Shown here: piece after piece, positions 33,793 through 41,714 of the stretch
Numbering within the stretch: position 1 is the first letter of the stretch
Layout of the letters: each line of letters opens with the position of its first letter
Source of the DNA: Hallerella sp964587155
GTDB taxonomy: Bacteria > Fibrobacterota > Fibrobacteria > Fibrobacterales > Fibrobacteraceae
Reading direction: 5' to 3'
DNA length: 54,978 nt
Assembly (NCBI GenBank): GCA_964587155.1
Contig: CAZPKF010000019.1
Location: 1 to 54,978 of the forward strand
Translations under genes and position numbers: made by a program
The notes under the pieces: generated by a model
Databases searched by the model: none
Seen by the model: only the letters and a program-made list of their open reading frames with translations
Told to the model about the DNA's origin: nothing

Positions 33793-35808
33793 TCAACGGA
33801 TGGAAATTTTGTGGAGGAGGATTCCGCTTTGTGAAACGGCGCGGATCAGATAAACGCCATTCGTCAAGGGTGAAAGATCGTAAATTCCTTTTTCACTTTG
33901 GATTGTCGAAATCTTTTGCCCGCGCAGACTGTAAACATCAACGGTTCGTGGATGGGAATTTTGTACGTGAAGTGATTTCGTATCGGCGTTGAAGAAAATC
34001 TTCGGTGACATTTTGGATTCGCTGTGAATTGCGCTAGAATTTTCAGAAGAAGAGCTGCTTGAACGGGAGGACATTTCGCTGCTCGAAGAGAATGAGGAAC
34101 TGGAATAGGCTGAACTGCTGGAAACAAAAATGATGTCATCGTTACCCTGAATCTTTTTTAATGAACCGGAGTACGCGATTAAAGTTTTTTTCAAAGCGGA
34201 ATTCACCGCATAAGAGGCATCATCCGAAGCGTTGTCGAAGGTCCATTTGAAATCGCCGCCGTTCATGCGGCCCGCATATTTTTGCACGGTCAATTTGGCT
34301 GCTTCCGGGGATTCGGCAGAGTAAGGATACATTTGGTCTTCCGTGTCAAAGTTGCTGTAATAATGCCCGCCTTTTAGGGATTTTATCGATGCGGGAACCG
34401 TTTCGTTTGCGTTTTTGACGACATAGGCGTCGAAGTCGGTTGACGTGTTCACGTTCATCGAAGAAGCGGTGACGCTTTTTCCTTTGTTTACATAAGAATC
34501 CGCTCCGTAGGGGATGAAAGTGTAATTGCCCTCCATGTGATTGTCATAAGCTTTGATGATCCCGCCGTCTTCGTTTGAAAATGTGCCGTTGGCCGAATTG
34601 CCTTTTGACGAACCTGCATAAAGGTCGGAACCTTGCATTGACGTGAGCATTGGGTATTTGCAGTTGCGAAAGAAATTTTTTTCCATGAAAACGGAAGAGC
34701 CCAGAGTGCTCCCGGCGCCGTATTTGGAATTGCCGTCGTAATAGTTGTTGTAAACGTGGGCGTTGTAAAATCGGACTCGCGGATGGCGACTGTCAGAATG
34801 GTCATACCAGTTGTGATGATAAGTGATGTAATAATCTGTGGCGTTGTAGCTGTAAACATTTTCTTTGAGTCCCAAAAGGTTGCTTTTGCCGTTGTCCCAA
34901 AAATGATTGTAGCTGAATGTGACATAGGTGGATTTTTTGGCATCCAAAGCGCCATCCCCTTTCGCCTGGTCCGCATCGGATCCTGCATCGCCGTAGAAAA
35001 AATCGTTGTGATGTACCCAGATATAGGCGTTGTTCTGCTGGAGTCCGATGTTGTCGCCTTCGCCGCTGTTGACGTTCATGATTCCCAAATTGCGGATTTC
35101 AACGTTTTGGGCGTTCTTCAATCGGATTCCCCAGCCGTTGACAGTCGCGTCTTCGCCGATGCCTTCGATGGTCAGGGAGGCGTTTTCTGAAAAGTTCAAA
35201 TCGATTAAAATATCTCCGCTGACAAGAGAATCGGAATCGGTGATATTCCCGATGAGGCGAAAATCCATGGGACGGGTTTCGTAGCCTTTTTTGAGGCAAT
35301 TCAATATGCCCTGAAAACTTTTGCAAGAAGTTTTTCCTCCCTTGTTGTTTGTGGTCACGTCGAGGGAAATGTTTTCTTTTGTGTTTTCTGAAATGTAGAG
35401 GACTACGGATCCGTTTTTGAGGGAGCCGTCTGTGTTGTAGGCTCCGGGAACGCGCCCGTGTTGAAAGGCGAAACCCGTGCGGTCGTGGGGGAGCGCTGTT
35501 GCGGAAACGGTCGCGCTTTCTTTTGCGCTTTCTTGATTTTGAAGGATGGCCGCAACGCGGATTGCATGGTTGCCCTTTTGGACTCCGGGAATGTCCGCAC
35601 GAATGTAATCGGGGTAAGTGCGGATTAGCGCATCGTCAATTTTTACCCCATCGCAATAGACGTTGTACCCCGAAGCGCCGGTGACCGGAGACCATTTGAC
35701 GTAAACGGTTTCGAACCAGCCGCCGGATTCTTCGATGGTTAGGGCGTGGGAAAAGGTTTGCGTCATTCCGAATGCCGCGGCAAGAAGAAATGCAAAATTT
35801 TGATTCAT
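33793..35808 (-). CDS. Secreted pectate lyase, PL1 family, with Ser-rich linker and C-terminal sorting-like domain
   Basis: 671 residues. A signal peptide ends FSHA (22). Residues about 30-105 look like a fibronectin type III domain (VKWSPVTGASGYNVYCDG). The PL1 parallel beta-helix covers about 115-480: AYIWVHHNDF (261-270, vWiDH motif), DGALDAKKSTYVTFSYNHF (Ca2+ ligands) and HSDSRHPRVRFYNAHVYNNYY with the Arg residues (344, 346) of the catalytic block. It cleaves polygalacturonate by beta-elimination with Ca2+. Residues about 565-600 are almost all Ser. The last 70 residues (TVDVYSLRGQKIS ... LSPLTNGVYLIRAV) resemble the C-terminal domains of type IX-like secreted proteins that are common in Fibrobacter enzymes. 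A GGATGGAG ribosome site precedes the ATG, and a strong palindrome lies upstream. Confidence 0.93.
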   Translation of the reverse strand: MNQNFAFLLAAAFGMTQTFSHALTIEESGGWFETVYVKWSPVTGASGYNVYCDGVKIDDALIRTYPDYIRADIPGVQKGNHAIRVAAILQNQESAKESATVSATALPHDRTGFAFQHGRVPGAYNTDGSLKNGSVVLYISENTKENISLDVTTNNKGGKTSCKSFQGILNCLKKGYETRPMDFRLIGNITDSDSLVSGDILIDLNFSENASLTIEGIGEDATVNGWGIRLKNAQNVEIRNLGIMNVNSGEGDNIGLQQNNAYIWVHHNDFFYGDAGSDADQAKGDGALDAKKSTYVTFSYNHFWDNGKSNLLGLKENVYSYNATDYYITYHHNWYDHSDSRHPRVRFYNAHVYNNYYDGNSKYGAGSTLGSSVFMEKNFFRNCKYPMLTSMQGSDLYAGSSKGNSANGTFSNEDGGIIKAYDNHMEGNYTFIPYGADSYVNKGKSVTASSMNVNTSTDFDAYVVKNANETVPASIKSLKGGHYYSNFDTEDQMYPYSAESPEAAKLTVQKYAGRMNGGDFKWTFDNASDDASYAVNSALKKTLIAYSGSLKKIQGNDDIIFVSSSSAYSSSSFSSSSEMSSRSSSSSSENSSAIHSESKMSPKIFFNADTKSLHVQNSHPRTVDVYSLRGQKISTIQSEKGIYDLSPLTNGVYLIRAVSQSGILLHKISIR

Positions 35809-35826
35809 AACTCCATCCTAAGATTA

Positions 35827-35846
35827 TTTTGAGAATGTTCTCAAAA
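35827..35846. promoter_or_regulatory. Perfect palindrome upstream of the pectate lyase gene (putative operator)
   Basis: TTTTGAGAA-TG-TTCTCAAAA, 9-bp arms with a two-base centre, 18 bases before the start codon and overlapping the leader. One arm is repeated as TGTTCTCAAAA at 35957-35967 in the promoter region. Pattern and spacing fit a dimeric repressor or activator site. Confidence 0.5.
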
Positions 35847-35956
35847 ATAAATATATACAAATCGGAATTATTTTGTCAATACTTGATTTAAAATCAATAT
35901 AAATCCCTATATTAAAACAATTTTACTTTGATGTTGTGAATTGTTTTGCTTAAAAA

Positions 35957-35967
35957 TGTTCTCAAAA
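35957..35967. promoter_or_regulatory. Second half-site of the pectate lyase operator
   Basis: TGTTCTCAAAA, identical to 11 bases of the palindrome at 35827-35846 and 121 bases from it. The region between is very AT-rich and should contain the pectate lyase promoter. Confidence 0.35.
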
Positions 35968-36037
35968 TATGTTGCGAATGTAGAGATGAACGAAAAGTTT
36001 TGTTTCGGTTGGATGAGTAGTGGGAATGTACGGCAAA

Positions 36038-36079
36038 AAACGCCCATGGCAAGGAGGACGTTTTAAATAAAGGGCGTTT
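36038..36079 (-). terminator. Probable terminator of tatD
   Basis: On the minus strand an 8-bp stem AAACGCCC / GGGCGTTT with a 26-base loop ends in TTTTTT. The long loop makes it less certain than the others. Confidence 0.5.
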
Positions 36080-36092
36080 GGAAGCGTCGAAG

Positions 36093-36869
36093 CTAAATGC
36101 CGTAACAATTCCGGGTGTTGTTGCGGACGGCAGTCATCAACTCATCAACGGAAACGTTTTTTATTTGGGCGAGGACTTTTCCTATTTCCGGAATCATTCC
36201 GGCGTGGCTCGGAGTTCCCCGAAACGGAACCGGTGCGAGGTAAGGAGCATCGGTTTCGAGTAAAAGTTTGTCTAGAGGAACGCGGCTTGCCGCTTCCCTA
36301 ACGTTTTCTGCATTTTTAAATGTTAGAATCCCCGTAAAGCCAATGTAAACCCGGCAGGGAAGTTTCAAAACGGATTCGACGAAATGGGCACTGGCTGTGC
36401 AGCTGTGCACGTGGAGAGTGGCTCCGTCTAGATTGGCATTTTGGAGAACGTCAAGGGATTCTTCTTCGGCTTCGCGCAAGTGCAAAACGAATGTTTTGTG
36501 AAAGGGCAATCCCAATTGCAGCTGGCGTTCGAAAACTTCACGCTGTTTTTCGGGAGAGGCCCCTTCGTAATGAAAGTCAAATCCGATTTCGCCGATGCCC
36601 ACGGTTTTTGGTTGGGCCCAGAGGTTTAACAGTTTTTTTTCTGTGCTGTCGTTGTAAGTATCCGCATTTTGCGGATGCACGCCGAATGCCGCATAAACTT
36701 CCGGATGTTCTTGGGAAAGATTCTGTGTGTATTCAAAAGAAGCCTCTTCGCAGGAGACTTGAATGAGGGCGTCCGGTTTTGGCGAAACGGAATTCCACCA
36801 AGAGTCAAAAACGATTCCCGTGAGTTCTTCAAAGGAATCCATGTGACAATGCGAATCGACGAAATTCAT
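36093..36869 (-). CDS. tatD: TatD-family metal-dependent DNase
   Basis: 258 residues from the ATG at 36869; the longer open frame upstream lies within greB. TIM-barrel hydrolase with metal ligands in DSHCHMD (H7, H9), a Glu/Asp pair in GEIGFDFHYEGAS, and later HLREA, VHSCTAS and ETDAPYLAP, all typical of TatD/YcfH. The family are 3'-5' exonucleases acting on single-stranded DNA and RNA. Its start overlaps the stop of greB by four bases (ATGA), so both are translated from one message. Confidence 0.93.
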   Translation of the reverse strand: MNFVDSHCHMDSFEELTGIVFDSWWNSVSPKPDALIQVSCEEASFEYTQNLSQEHPEVYAAFGVHPQNADTYNDSTEKKLLNLWAQPKTVGIGEIGFDFHYEGASPEKQREVFERQLQLGLPFHKTFVLHLREAEEESLDVLQNANLDGATLHVHSCTASAHFVESVLKLPCRVYIGFTGILTFKNAENVREAASRVPLDKLLLETDAPYLAPVPFRGTPSHAGMIPEIGKVLAQIKNVSVDELMTAVRNNTRNCYGI

Positions 36870-37336
36870 TTGTATGTTATCTCGATGACCGTGTATTCGA
36901 CGGTGCCGCGGGGGATGGTGATGGGGACGACGTCGCCTTTCTTTTTGCCGATGAGGGCTGTGCCCACAGGGGAACTGACACTGATTTTTCCCTGCAAAGG
37001 GTCTATTTCTTGTACGCCGACAAGGGTGTAAGTGCGGACGCGGCTCGTTTTGCCTTCTTTGAGGGAGACTGTGGCGCCGAAGCGGATAGAGCCATCGGCG
37101 GGGGCGCCTGTCGCAACAACTTTGGCGTGATCCAGAATGCGGTCCAATTGCCGCAATCGCCTGTCGATATCGCGCAGGCGCATTTTTCCGTAAGTGTAGG
37201 CTGCGTTTTCGGAACGGTCCCCTTCGGCGGCGGCAGCTCCGACTTGTCTTTGCATTTCGGGACGTTCGACGAATTTGAGGCGTTTCCACTCCTCCATCAA
37301 TTTGTCGAAACCTTCTTTGGAAATAGGATCTGGCAT
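36866..37336 (-). CDS. greB: Transcript cleavage factor of the GreA/GreB family (GreB-like)
   Basis: 156 residues. The N-terminal coiled coil carries the GreB-like block GDRSENAAYTYGKMRLRDIDRRLRQLDRIL, with the acidic tip residues (D and E of GDRSENA) that donate metal to the RNA polymerase active site. The C-terminal FKBP-like domain follows (SVSSPVGTALIGKKKGDVV). YTYGK and RLRxIDRRxR are closer to GreB than to GreA. It rescues backtracked polymerase. Only 34 bases separate its start from the divergent ABC transporter gene. No ribosome site is visible; a TATATT box lies six bases before the ATG. Confidence 0.9.
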   Translation of the reverse strand: MPDPISKEGFDKLMEEWKRLKFVERPEMQRQVGAAAAEGDRSENAAYTYGKMRLRDIDRRLRQLDRILDHAKVVATGAPADGSIRFGATVSLKEGKTSRVRTYTLVGVQEIDPLQGKISVSSPVGTALIGKKKGDVVPITIPRGTVEYTVIEITYK

Positions 37337-37342
37337 AGCCGC

Positions 37343-37362
37343 AATATAGAAATTTCTACATT
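37343..37362. promoter_or_regulatory. Bidirectional promoter region with palindrome TAGAAATTTCTA
   Basis: In the 34 bases between divergent greB and the ABC ATPase gene, TATATT on the minus strand (37348-37343) ends six bases before the greB ATG. TACATT on the plus strand (37357-37362) ends eight bases before the ABC ATG. A perfect 12-base palindrome TAGAAATTTCTA (37347-37358) lies between and overlaps both. Neither gene has a Shine-Dalgarno site, so both messages may be leaderless. Confidence 0.5.
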
Positions 37363-37370
37363 GAAATCGT

Positions 37371-38225
37371 ATGCGGCCCGTTTTCGAATTTTCCGAACTT
37401 TCTTATGCCTATCCGAAGTCGGATGCGTTGGCGCTGGATTCGGTGAATTTCGCCCTGTATCCGGGAGAGTCGTTTGCCCTTTTGGGACCGAACGGTTCGG
37501 GAAAGACAACGTTGATGCGGATTCTTTGCGGCAGAATTTCACAAGCATCGGGGTGTGTGAATATTTCGGATGATTTTCAAAAGGATGGAAAGTTGGATCT
37601 TTCGAAATGCGGAGTCCTGCTAGAAAATCCCGGAATTTATCCGAAGCTTTCCATCGAAGAATATTTGAAGTTTTTCGCCGCTTTTTATGTTGTCCGGGAT
37701 GCGGAAGCGGCAATTCGGAATTTGGGCAAAAAACTCGAATTGCCATCGCTTTCGACTCCGATGGGGAGCCTCTCGCAAGGGACCCGTCAAAAAGTGCAAA
37801 TTGCTCGAACACTGCTGCACAGGCCTTCTTTGTTGTTGCTCGATGAACCTGTCGCCAATTTGGATCCCTGCGCACGGGAAGCGGTTTGGGCGATTCTCGA
37901 TGAATGGAAAAAGGAATGCGGCGGGACGCTTTTGGTGAGTTCGCATATTTTGTCTGAAATGGAATCCGTGGCGACGACATTTGCCATTCTTTATAAAGGA
38001 AAAATTCTTTGCGAACAAAAAATGTCAGACCTTCTTTCGGATGAATTTTTGCTCCGCGTCAAGATTCCTGAAGGATATTCTCCCCGGGAACTTTATTCTA
38101 AAATCCCGCCGGGGACGAAGGTTTTGCAGGTGGAGGCAGGAAAGAAATCGTTGAACGCTCTTTACCGGGAAGCCGTTGAACGCTTTGAACAAAACCGCTT
38201 TAGTCTGCGGAGGAAAAATGAATAA
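37371..38225 (+). CDS. ABC transporter ATP-binding protein (ABC-2 exporter type)
   Basis: 284 residues. Walker A GPNGSGKTT, a Q-loop region (LLENPGIYPKLSIEEYL), a signature motif in variant form (LSQGTRQKVQIARTLL, with SQG instead of SGG), Walker B LLLLDEP and the H-loop (LVSSHI) are present. The family (CcmA/NatA-like) pairs with a separate ABC-2 membrane protein, and that gene follows with an eight-base overlap. Substrate unknown; such pairs export sodium, lipids, polysaccharide or peptides. The last 60 residues form the usual accessory C-terminal region. Confidence 0.92.
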   Translation: MRPVFEFSELSYAYPKSDALALDSVNFALYPGESFALLGPNGSGKTTLMRILCGRISQASGCVNISDDFQKDGKLDLSKCGVLLENPGIYPKLSIEEYLKFFAAFYVVRDAEAAIRNLGKKLELPSLSTPMGSLSQGTRQKVQIARTLLHRPSLLLLDEPVANLDPCAREAVWAILDEWKKECGGTLLVSSHILSEMESVATTFAILYKGKILCEQKMSDLLSDEFLLRVKIPEGYSPRELYSKIPPGTKVLQVEAGKKSLNALYREAVERFEQNRFSLRRKNE

Positions 38226-38865
38226 GGCTATTTGGCTCATCGCAAAAAATGAATGCCGGATGATTTTGCGGGAACCGAAATTTCTGTTGCCGTTCCTTTT
38301 TCCACCCGTTTTGTTGATTGGGTCGCAATTGCTTTTGTTGCCGGGAGTGCACTCTCCGGAAATCCTTTCGCGGATGATGCTTCTTTGTGCGGTGTTGATA
38401 GCTCCGATGATCGTTCCGCTTGCGTCGGACAGTTTTGCCGGGGAACGGGAACGCGGATCTCTTGAATTGTTGATGCTTCTCCCAGTGCGCCCATCGACTA
38501 TTTTTTATGGAAAACTCATTGCCCTTTTGCCGATTCCTTTTTTATTTGTCGTACTTGCCGAAACGGCTTACGCATGCTGCGCGGACTTTTGGAATTTTGC
38601 GGTTTGGTGGAAGTCCGTTTTGGCGGGTGTCGTGTCTGGAGTGCTTTTTTCGGGTATTTCGCTCTTTATTTCGCTCCGCACAAAGACAGCCCGCGCCGCA
38701 AATCAAATTTCGATTTTGTTCGTATTCGCCCTCCTTGTCGTGGTGAATGCTCTGGCGGACGTTTATTTTTCAAACGCCTTGGCCCCGGTAGTTTTTCTTC
38801 TGTTGTCCGGGTTCCTGTTTGCGACTATTTCCGCAATATCCTTTCGCCGCTTTCGGGAAAATTGA
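38218..38865 (+). CDS. ABC-2 type transporter permease
   Basis: 215 residues from the ATG at 38218, preceded by CGGAGG and overlapping the ATPase gene by eight bases. Six hydrophobic segments are visible (about 20-38, 52-68, 98-120, 134-155, 167-187 and 190-207). The loop after TM2 has the typical ABC-2 signature DSFAGERERGSLELLMLLPVRPSTI, as in NatB- and gliding-type permeases. Together with the preceding ATPase it makes a minimal export complex in the inner membrane. No accessory protein is encoded next to it. Confidence 0.9.
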   Translation: MNKAIWLIAKNECRMILREPKFLLPFLFPPVLLIGSQLLLLPGVHSPEILSRMMLLCAVLIAPMIVPLASDSFAGERERGSLELLMLLPVRPSTIFYGKLIALLPIPFLFVVLAETAYACCADFWNFAVWWKSVLAGVVSGVLFSGISLFISLRTKTARAANQISILFVFALLVVVNALADVYFSNALAPVVFLLLSGFLFATISAISFRRFREN

Positions 38866-38940
38866 ATGCTCTTCCGGGGTGGAAATTCCCTGCGCAATTA
38901 AAATTTTTAACTTTGGGCAAAACAAACAACAGGATGTTTT

Positions 38941-39720
38941 ATGAAAAAATTGCCAATCTTTTTGTTCGCCGCGTCCTTTTTTGTCGCCTGTTCTTCTGGT
39001 GAATCATCCAAAGAAGCGGGGGACCATTCTCTTGAAAAAGTAAAGCAGGCTGGAGAATTTGTCTTGGGCCTGGACGATTCGTTCCCGCCGATGGGATTCC
39101 GCGACAAGGATAATCAGATTGTCGGATTCGACATCGACCTTGCAACGGAAGTGGCTTCCCGCCTGGGCGTGAAACTCCGTACGCAGCCGATTTCGTGGGA
39201 TGCCAAGGAACAGGAACTGAACACGGGAAAAATCGATTGCATTTGGAACGGTTTGAGCGTGGACAGCTCGCGCGCCAGGGCGATGAACCTTTCTTCTGCC
39301 TATCTTGAAAATCGCATGGTTTTTGCTGTAAAAGATTCGGCGCTAGGCGCTCTCTCGGCGCTTGCCGGAAAGAAAATCGCCGTGCAAAACGGATCGACTG
39401 CCCAGAAAATACTCGAAGCTTCGGATGCGGGAAAGTCGGCGTCTGGGATATTCCCCTTTGACGACAATCAGACCGCGTTGCTGGATTTGGACAAAGGCGG
39501 TGTCGATGCGGTTTTCCTAGATGAAATCGTCGCCAAGTATTGGATCTCTTCGAACGGCAAAAACTTTTTCATCTTGACCGAGGGGCTTTCCAATGAAGTC
39601 TATGCGGTCGCTTTCCGCAAAAAAGACGAGAAGCTTCGCAATGCGGTGGACAGCCTTCTCTCCGCGATGAAAACGGACGGCAAGTTCGGTGAAATTTCGG
39701 CGAAGTGGTTCGGCAAGTGA
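38941..39720 (+). CDS. Amino-acid ABC transporter substrate-binding lipoprotein
   Basis: 259 residues. Lipoprotein signal with lipobox FVAC (Cys17), then a family 3 solute-binding protein: LVLGLDDSFPPMGF-type start, FDIDLATEVASRLG, LNTGKIDCIWNGLSVDSSRA, LAGKKIAVQNGSTAQKILE, GGVDAVFLDEIVAKYW and the AVAFRKKDEKLRNAVDSLL end. The D-x-x-F-P-P and N-G-L-S blocks are the ligand pocket of polar amino acid binders. In an operon with permease and ATPase genes downstream; its stop overlaps the permease start. Likely ligands are glutamine, glutamate, arginine or cystine, not distinguishable here. Confidence 0.93.
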   Translation: MKKLPIFLFAASFFVACSSGESSKEAGDHSLEKVKQAGEFVLGLDDSFPPMGFRDKDNQIVGFDIDLATEVASRLGVKLRTQPISWDAKEQELNTGKIDCIWNGLSVDSSRARAMNLSSAYLENRMVFAVKDSALGALSALAGKKIAVQNGSTAQKILEASDAGKSASGIFPFDDNQTALLDLDKGGVDAVFLDEIVAKYWISSNGKNFFILTEGLSNEVYAVAFRKKDEKLRNAVDSLLSAMKTDGKFGEISAKWFGK

Positions 39721-40379
39721 TTTCCGACTTGGACAAGCTCCTTCCGATTCTTGCCGAAGGATTTGGCACGACGCTTTCCATTTTTGCCCTGACTCTCCTT
39801 TTTTCCATTCCGTTGGGGCTTGTCGTCGCCATTTTGAAAATGTCCCGATTCCGCATAATCCGCTATCCGGTGGCGTTTTACGTTTCCGTGATGCGCGGAA
39901 CGCCGCTTTTGCTGCAAATCGTCGCCATTTACTTCGGTTCGTATTATTTGTCCGAATCCATCGGCCCTTCGATTTCCCTTGACCGGTTTCCGGCGGTGAT
40001 TGTCGCCTTTTCTGCGAATTACGCGGCTTATTTTGCCGAAATTTTCCGCGGGGGAATCGAATCCATTCCCAAAGGACAATACGAAGCGGCGGCGATGCTC
40101 GGCCTCACCAAGTTTCAAACTTTTTTTCGAATTATTTTGCCGCAGGTTGTAAAACGGGTCGTCCCCGCCAGTGCAAACGAAGTCATCACGCTTGTGAAAG
40201 ATACGTCGCTTGCGCAGGTGATCGCCGTGACGGAACTTTTCGCCCTAGCGAAAAAACAGCAGGCGGCTTACGCAAGTATTTTTCCGCTATTTGTCGCTGG
40301 AATTTTCTATTACGTGGCGAACCTGATTCTTTCCGTGTTCTTCAGTTATTTGGAACGCAAATTGAATTATTACCGGTGA
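39717..40379 (+). CDS. Amino-acid ABC transporter permease
   Basis: 220 residues from a GTG at 39717 that overlaps the binding-protein stop by four bases (GTGA); a GTG at 39705 is an alternative. HisM/GlnP-type permease: five hydrophobic segments, YVSVMRGTPLLLQI, SANYAAYFAEIFRGGIESIPKGQYEAAAMLGL (the EAA loop that docks to the ATPase) and the VKDTSLAQVI segment. Most importers of this kind work as a homodimer or heterodimer; only one permease gene is present, so it is presumably a homodimer. Confidence 0.93.
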   Translation: MISDLDKLLPILAEGFGTTLSIFALTLLFSIPLGLVVAILKMSRFRIIRYPVAFYVSVMRGTPLLLQIVAIYFGSYYLSESIGPSISLDRFPAVIVAFSANYAAYFAEIFRGGIESIPKGQYEAAAMLGLTKFQTFFRIILPQVVKRVVPASANEVITLVKDTSLAQVIAVTELFALAKKQQAAYASIFPLFVAGIFYYVANLILSVFFSYLERKLNYYR

Positions 40380-40382
40380 ATT

Positions 40383-41171
40383 ATGGAACACATTCTTGAA
40401 GTCAGCCATTTGAAAAAATCTTTTCGCGATCGCAAAAAAGGTGAATGTGTCGAAGTCTTGAAAGATATTTCCTTTGGTATGGAAACCGGCGATGTCCTTT
40501 CGGTGATAGGACCATCCGGTTCTGGGAAATCGACGCTTCTCCGTTGCATCACGCAATTGGAAACGATAGATGGCGGAAATGTGCGCGTGTGCGGCAAAGA
40601 TCTTGTCGTCCCCGACTCCTTTCCAGTTCGTTATTCGTCGGCGAAAACGCTTCGCGACATTCGGCTTTCGACGGGGCTTGTTTTTCAGAGTTTCAACCTG
40701 TTTCCTCATTTGACTGTTTTGCAAAATGTGACACTTGCCCCCGTCCGCGTGTTGGGGAAGGGTCGGGAAGAAGCCCGGGAAACAGGAATGCGCCTTTTGC
40801 GTCGCATGGGACTAGAATCAAAGTGCCGCGCTTATCCGTGTGAGCTTTCCGGTGGACAGCAGCAGCGCGTTTCCATCGCCCGTGCCCTCGCGATGAATCC
40901 GAGAATCCTCTTTTTCGATGAACCGACCAGCGCACTGGATCCGGAACTGACCGGGGAAATTTTGAAAGTCATCCGTTCGCTTGCCGAAGAAAAAATGACG
41001 ATGGTGATCGTGACTCACGAAATGGCTTTTGCCCGGGATGTCGCGAGTCAGGTGCTTTTTATGGACGGCGGCGTCATCGTGGAGAAGGGTTCGCCCGAAT
41101 TTGTCTTCGGCGAATCGGAAAATGAACGCCTGCAAGCCTTTCTTGCGCGGTTTTCGGAATCCGGAGGTTAA
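40383..41171 (+). CDS. Amino-acid ABC transporter ATP-binding protein
   Basis: 262 residues. GlnQ/HisP-type ATPase with Walker A GPSGSGKST, Q-loop VFQSFNLFPHLT, signature LSGGQQQRVSIARALA, Walker B RILFFDEPTSALDPE and H-loop VTHEMAFARDV. It follows the permease gene after three bases. An extra segment of about 15 residues (LVVPDSFPVRYSSAKTLRD) lies between Walker A and the Q-loop, as in some members of this subfamily. It energises the importer encoded by the two preceding genes. Confidence 0.95.
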   Translation: MEHILEVSHLKKSFRDRKKGECVEVLKDISFGMETGDVLSVIGPSGSGKSTLLRCITQLETIDGGNVRVCGKDLVVPDSFPVRYSSAKTLRDIRLSTGLVFQSFNLFPHLTVLQNVTLAPVRVLGKGREEARETGMRLLRRMGLESKCRAYPCELSGGQQQRVSIARALAMNPRILFFDEPTSALDPELTGEILKVIRSLAEEKMTMVIVTHEMAFARDVASQVLFMDGGVIVEKGSPEFVFGESENERLQAFLARFSESGG

Positions 41172-41173
41172 AG

Positions 41174-41608
41174 ATGCATGTGACGATGGAACAAGAATTG
41201 AATTTTGCCGAATATGAGAAAACGTTCCGTGTAGAACAGATGATGATAGACAGGAACCGCCATTTGAACAATGTCGTTTGTGTGGAATGGATTCAGGAAA
41301 TAGCCTTGGAGCATTCTGAAGTTACCGGAGGAACGGCTTTGATGGATGCGCTGGGATGCGCTTGGATGATCCGGACGCAGCACGTTGAATACAAGTCGCA
41401 GGCATTTCTCGGCGATGAAATTGTTGGAACGACGTGGGTTCCGGAATATTCCAAGGTATCGACGAATCGTCATTCCCGTTTTGTTCGCAAATCCGATGGC
41501 CGGGAAATTTTTTCGGCGGTGACGACGTGGGTGTTGGTGGATTTGAAACGCGGCCGGCCCGTGGCGATTCCCGAAAACATCAAGGATTGTTTTAGGAAAC
41601 AAGCTTGA
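41174..41608 (+). CDS. Acyl-CoA/acyl-ACP thioesterase, 4HBT hot-dog fold
   Basis: 144 residues. Hot-dog fold of the YbgC/4-hydroxybenzoyl-CoA thioesterase type. The N-terminal strand RVEQMMIDRNRHLNNVVCVEWIQEIALEHSE holds the catalytic-site pattern D-x-x-x-H-x-N, here DRNRHLNN, although the usual Tyr after N is replaced. The central strand block WMIRTQHVEYKSQAFLGDEI matches the second half of the fold. It hydrolyses acyl thioesters in the cytoplasm. The start lies two bases after the ATPase stop, so it is in the amino-acid transporter operon; the metabolic link is not obvious. Confidence 0.85.
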   Translation: MHVTMEQELNFAEYEKTFRVEQMMIDRNRHLNNVVCVEWIQEIALEHSEVTGGTALMDALGCAWMIRTQHVEYKSQAFLGDEIVGTTWVPEYSKVSTNRHSRFVRKSDGREIFSAVTTWVLVDLKRGRPVAIPENIKDCFRKQA

Positions 41609-41714
41609 TGCTGCGTTAAAAGGATCGCTCTGCGCATGGAATTCTTTAATCGGAGCGGCTTCTGTTTTTGTATATTTCAATCGTTAAAACTCAACTTCAA
41701 CAAAAGGTACTAAG

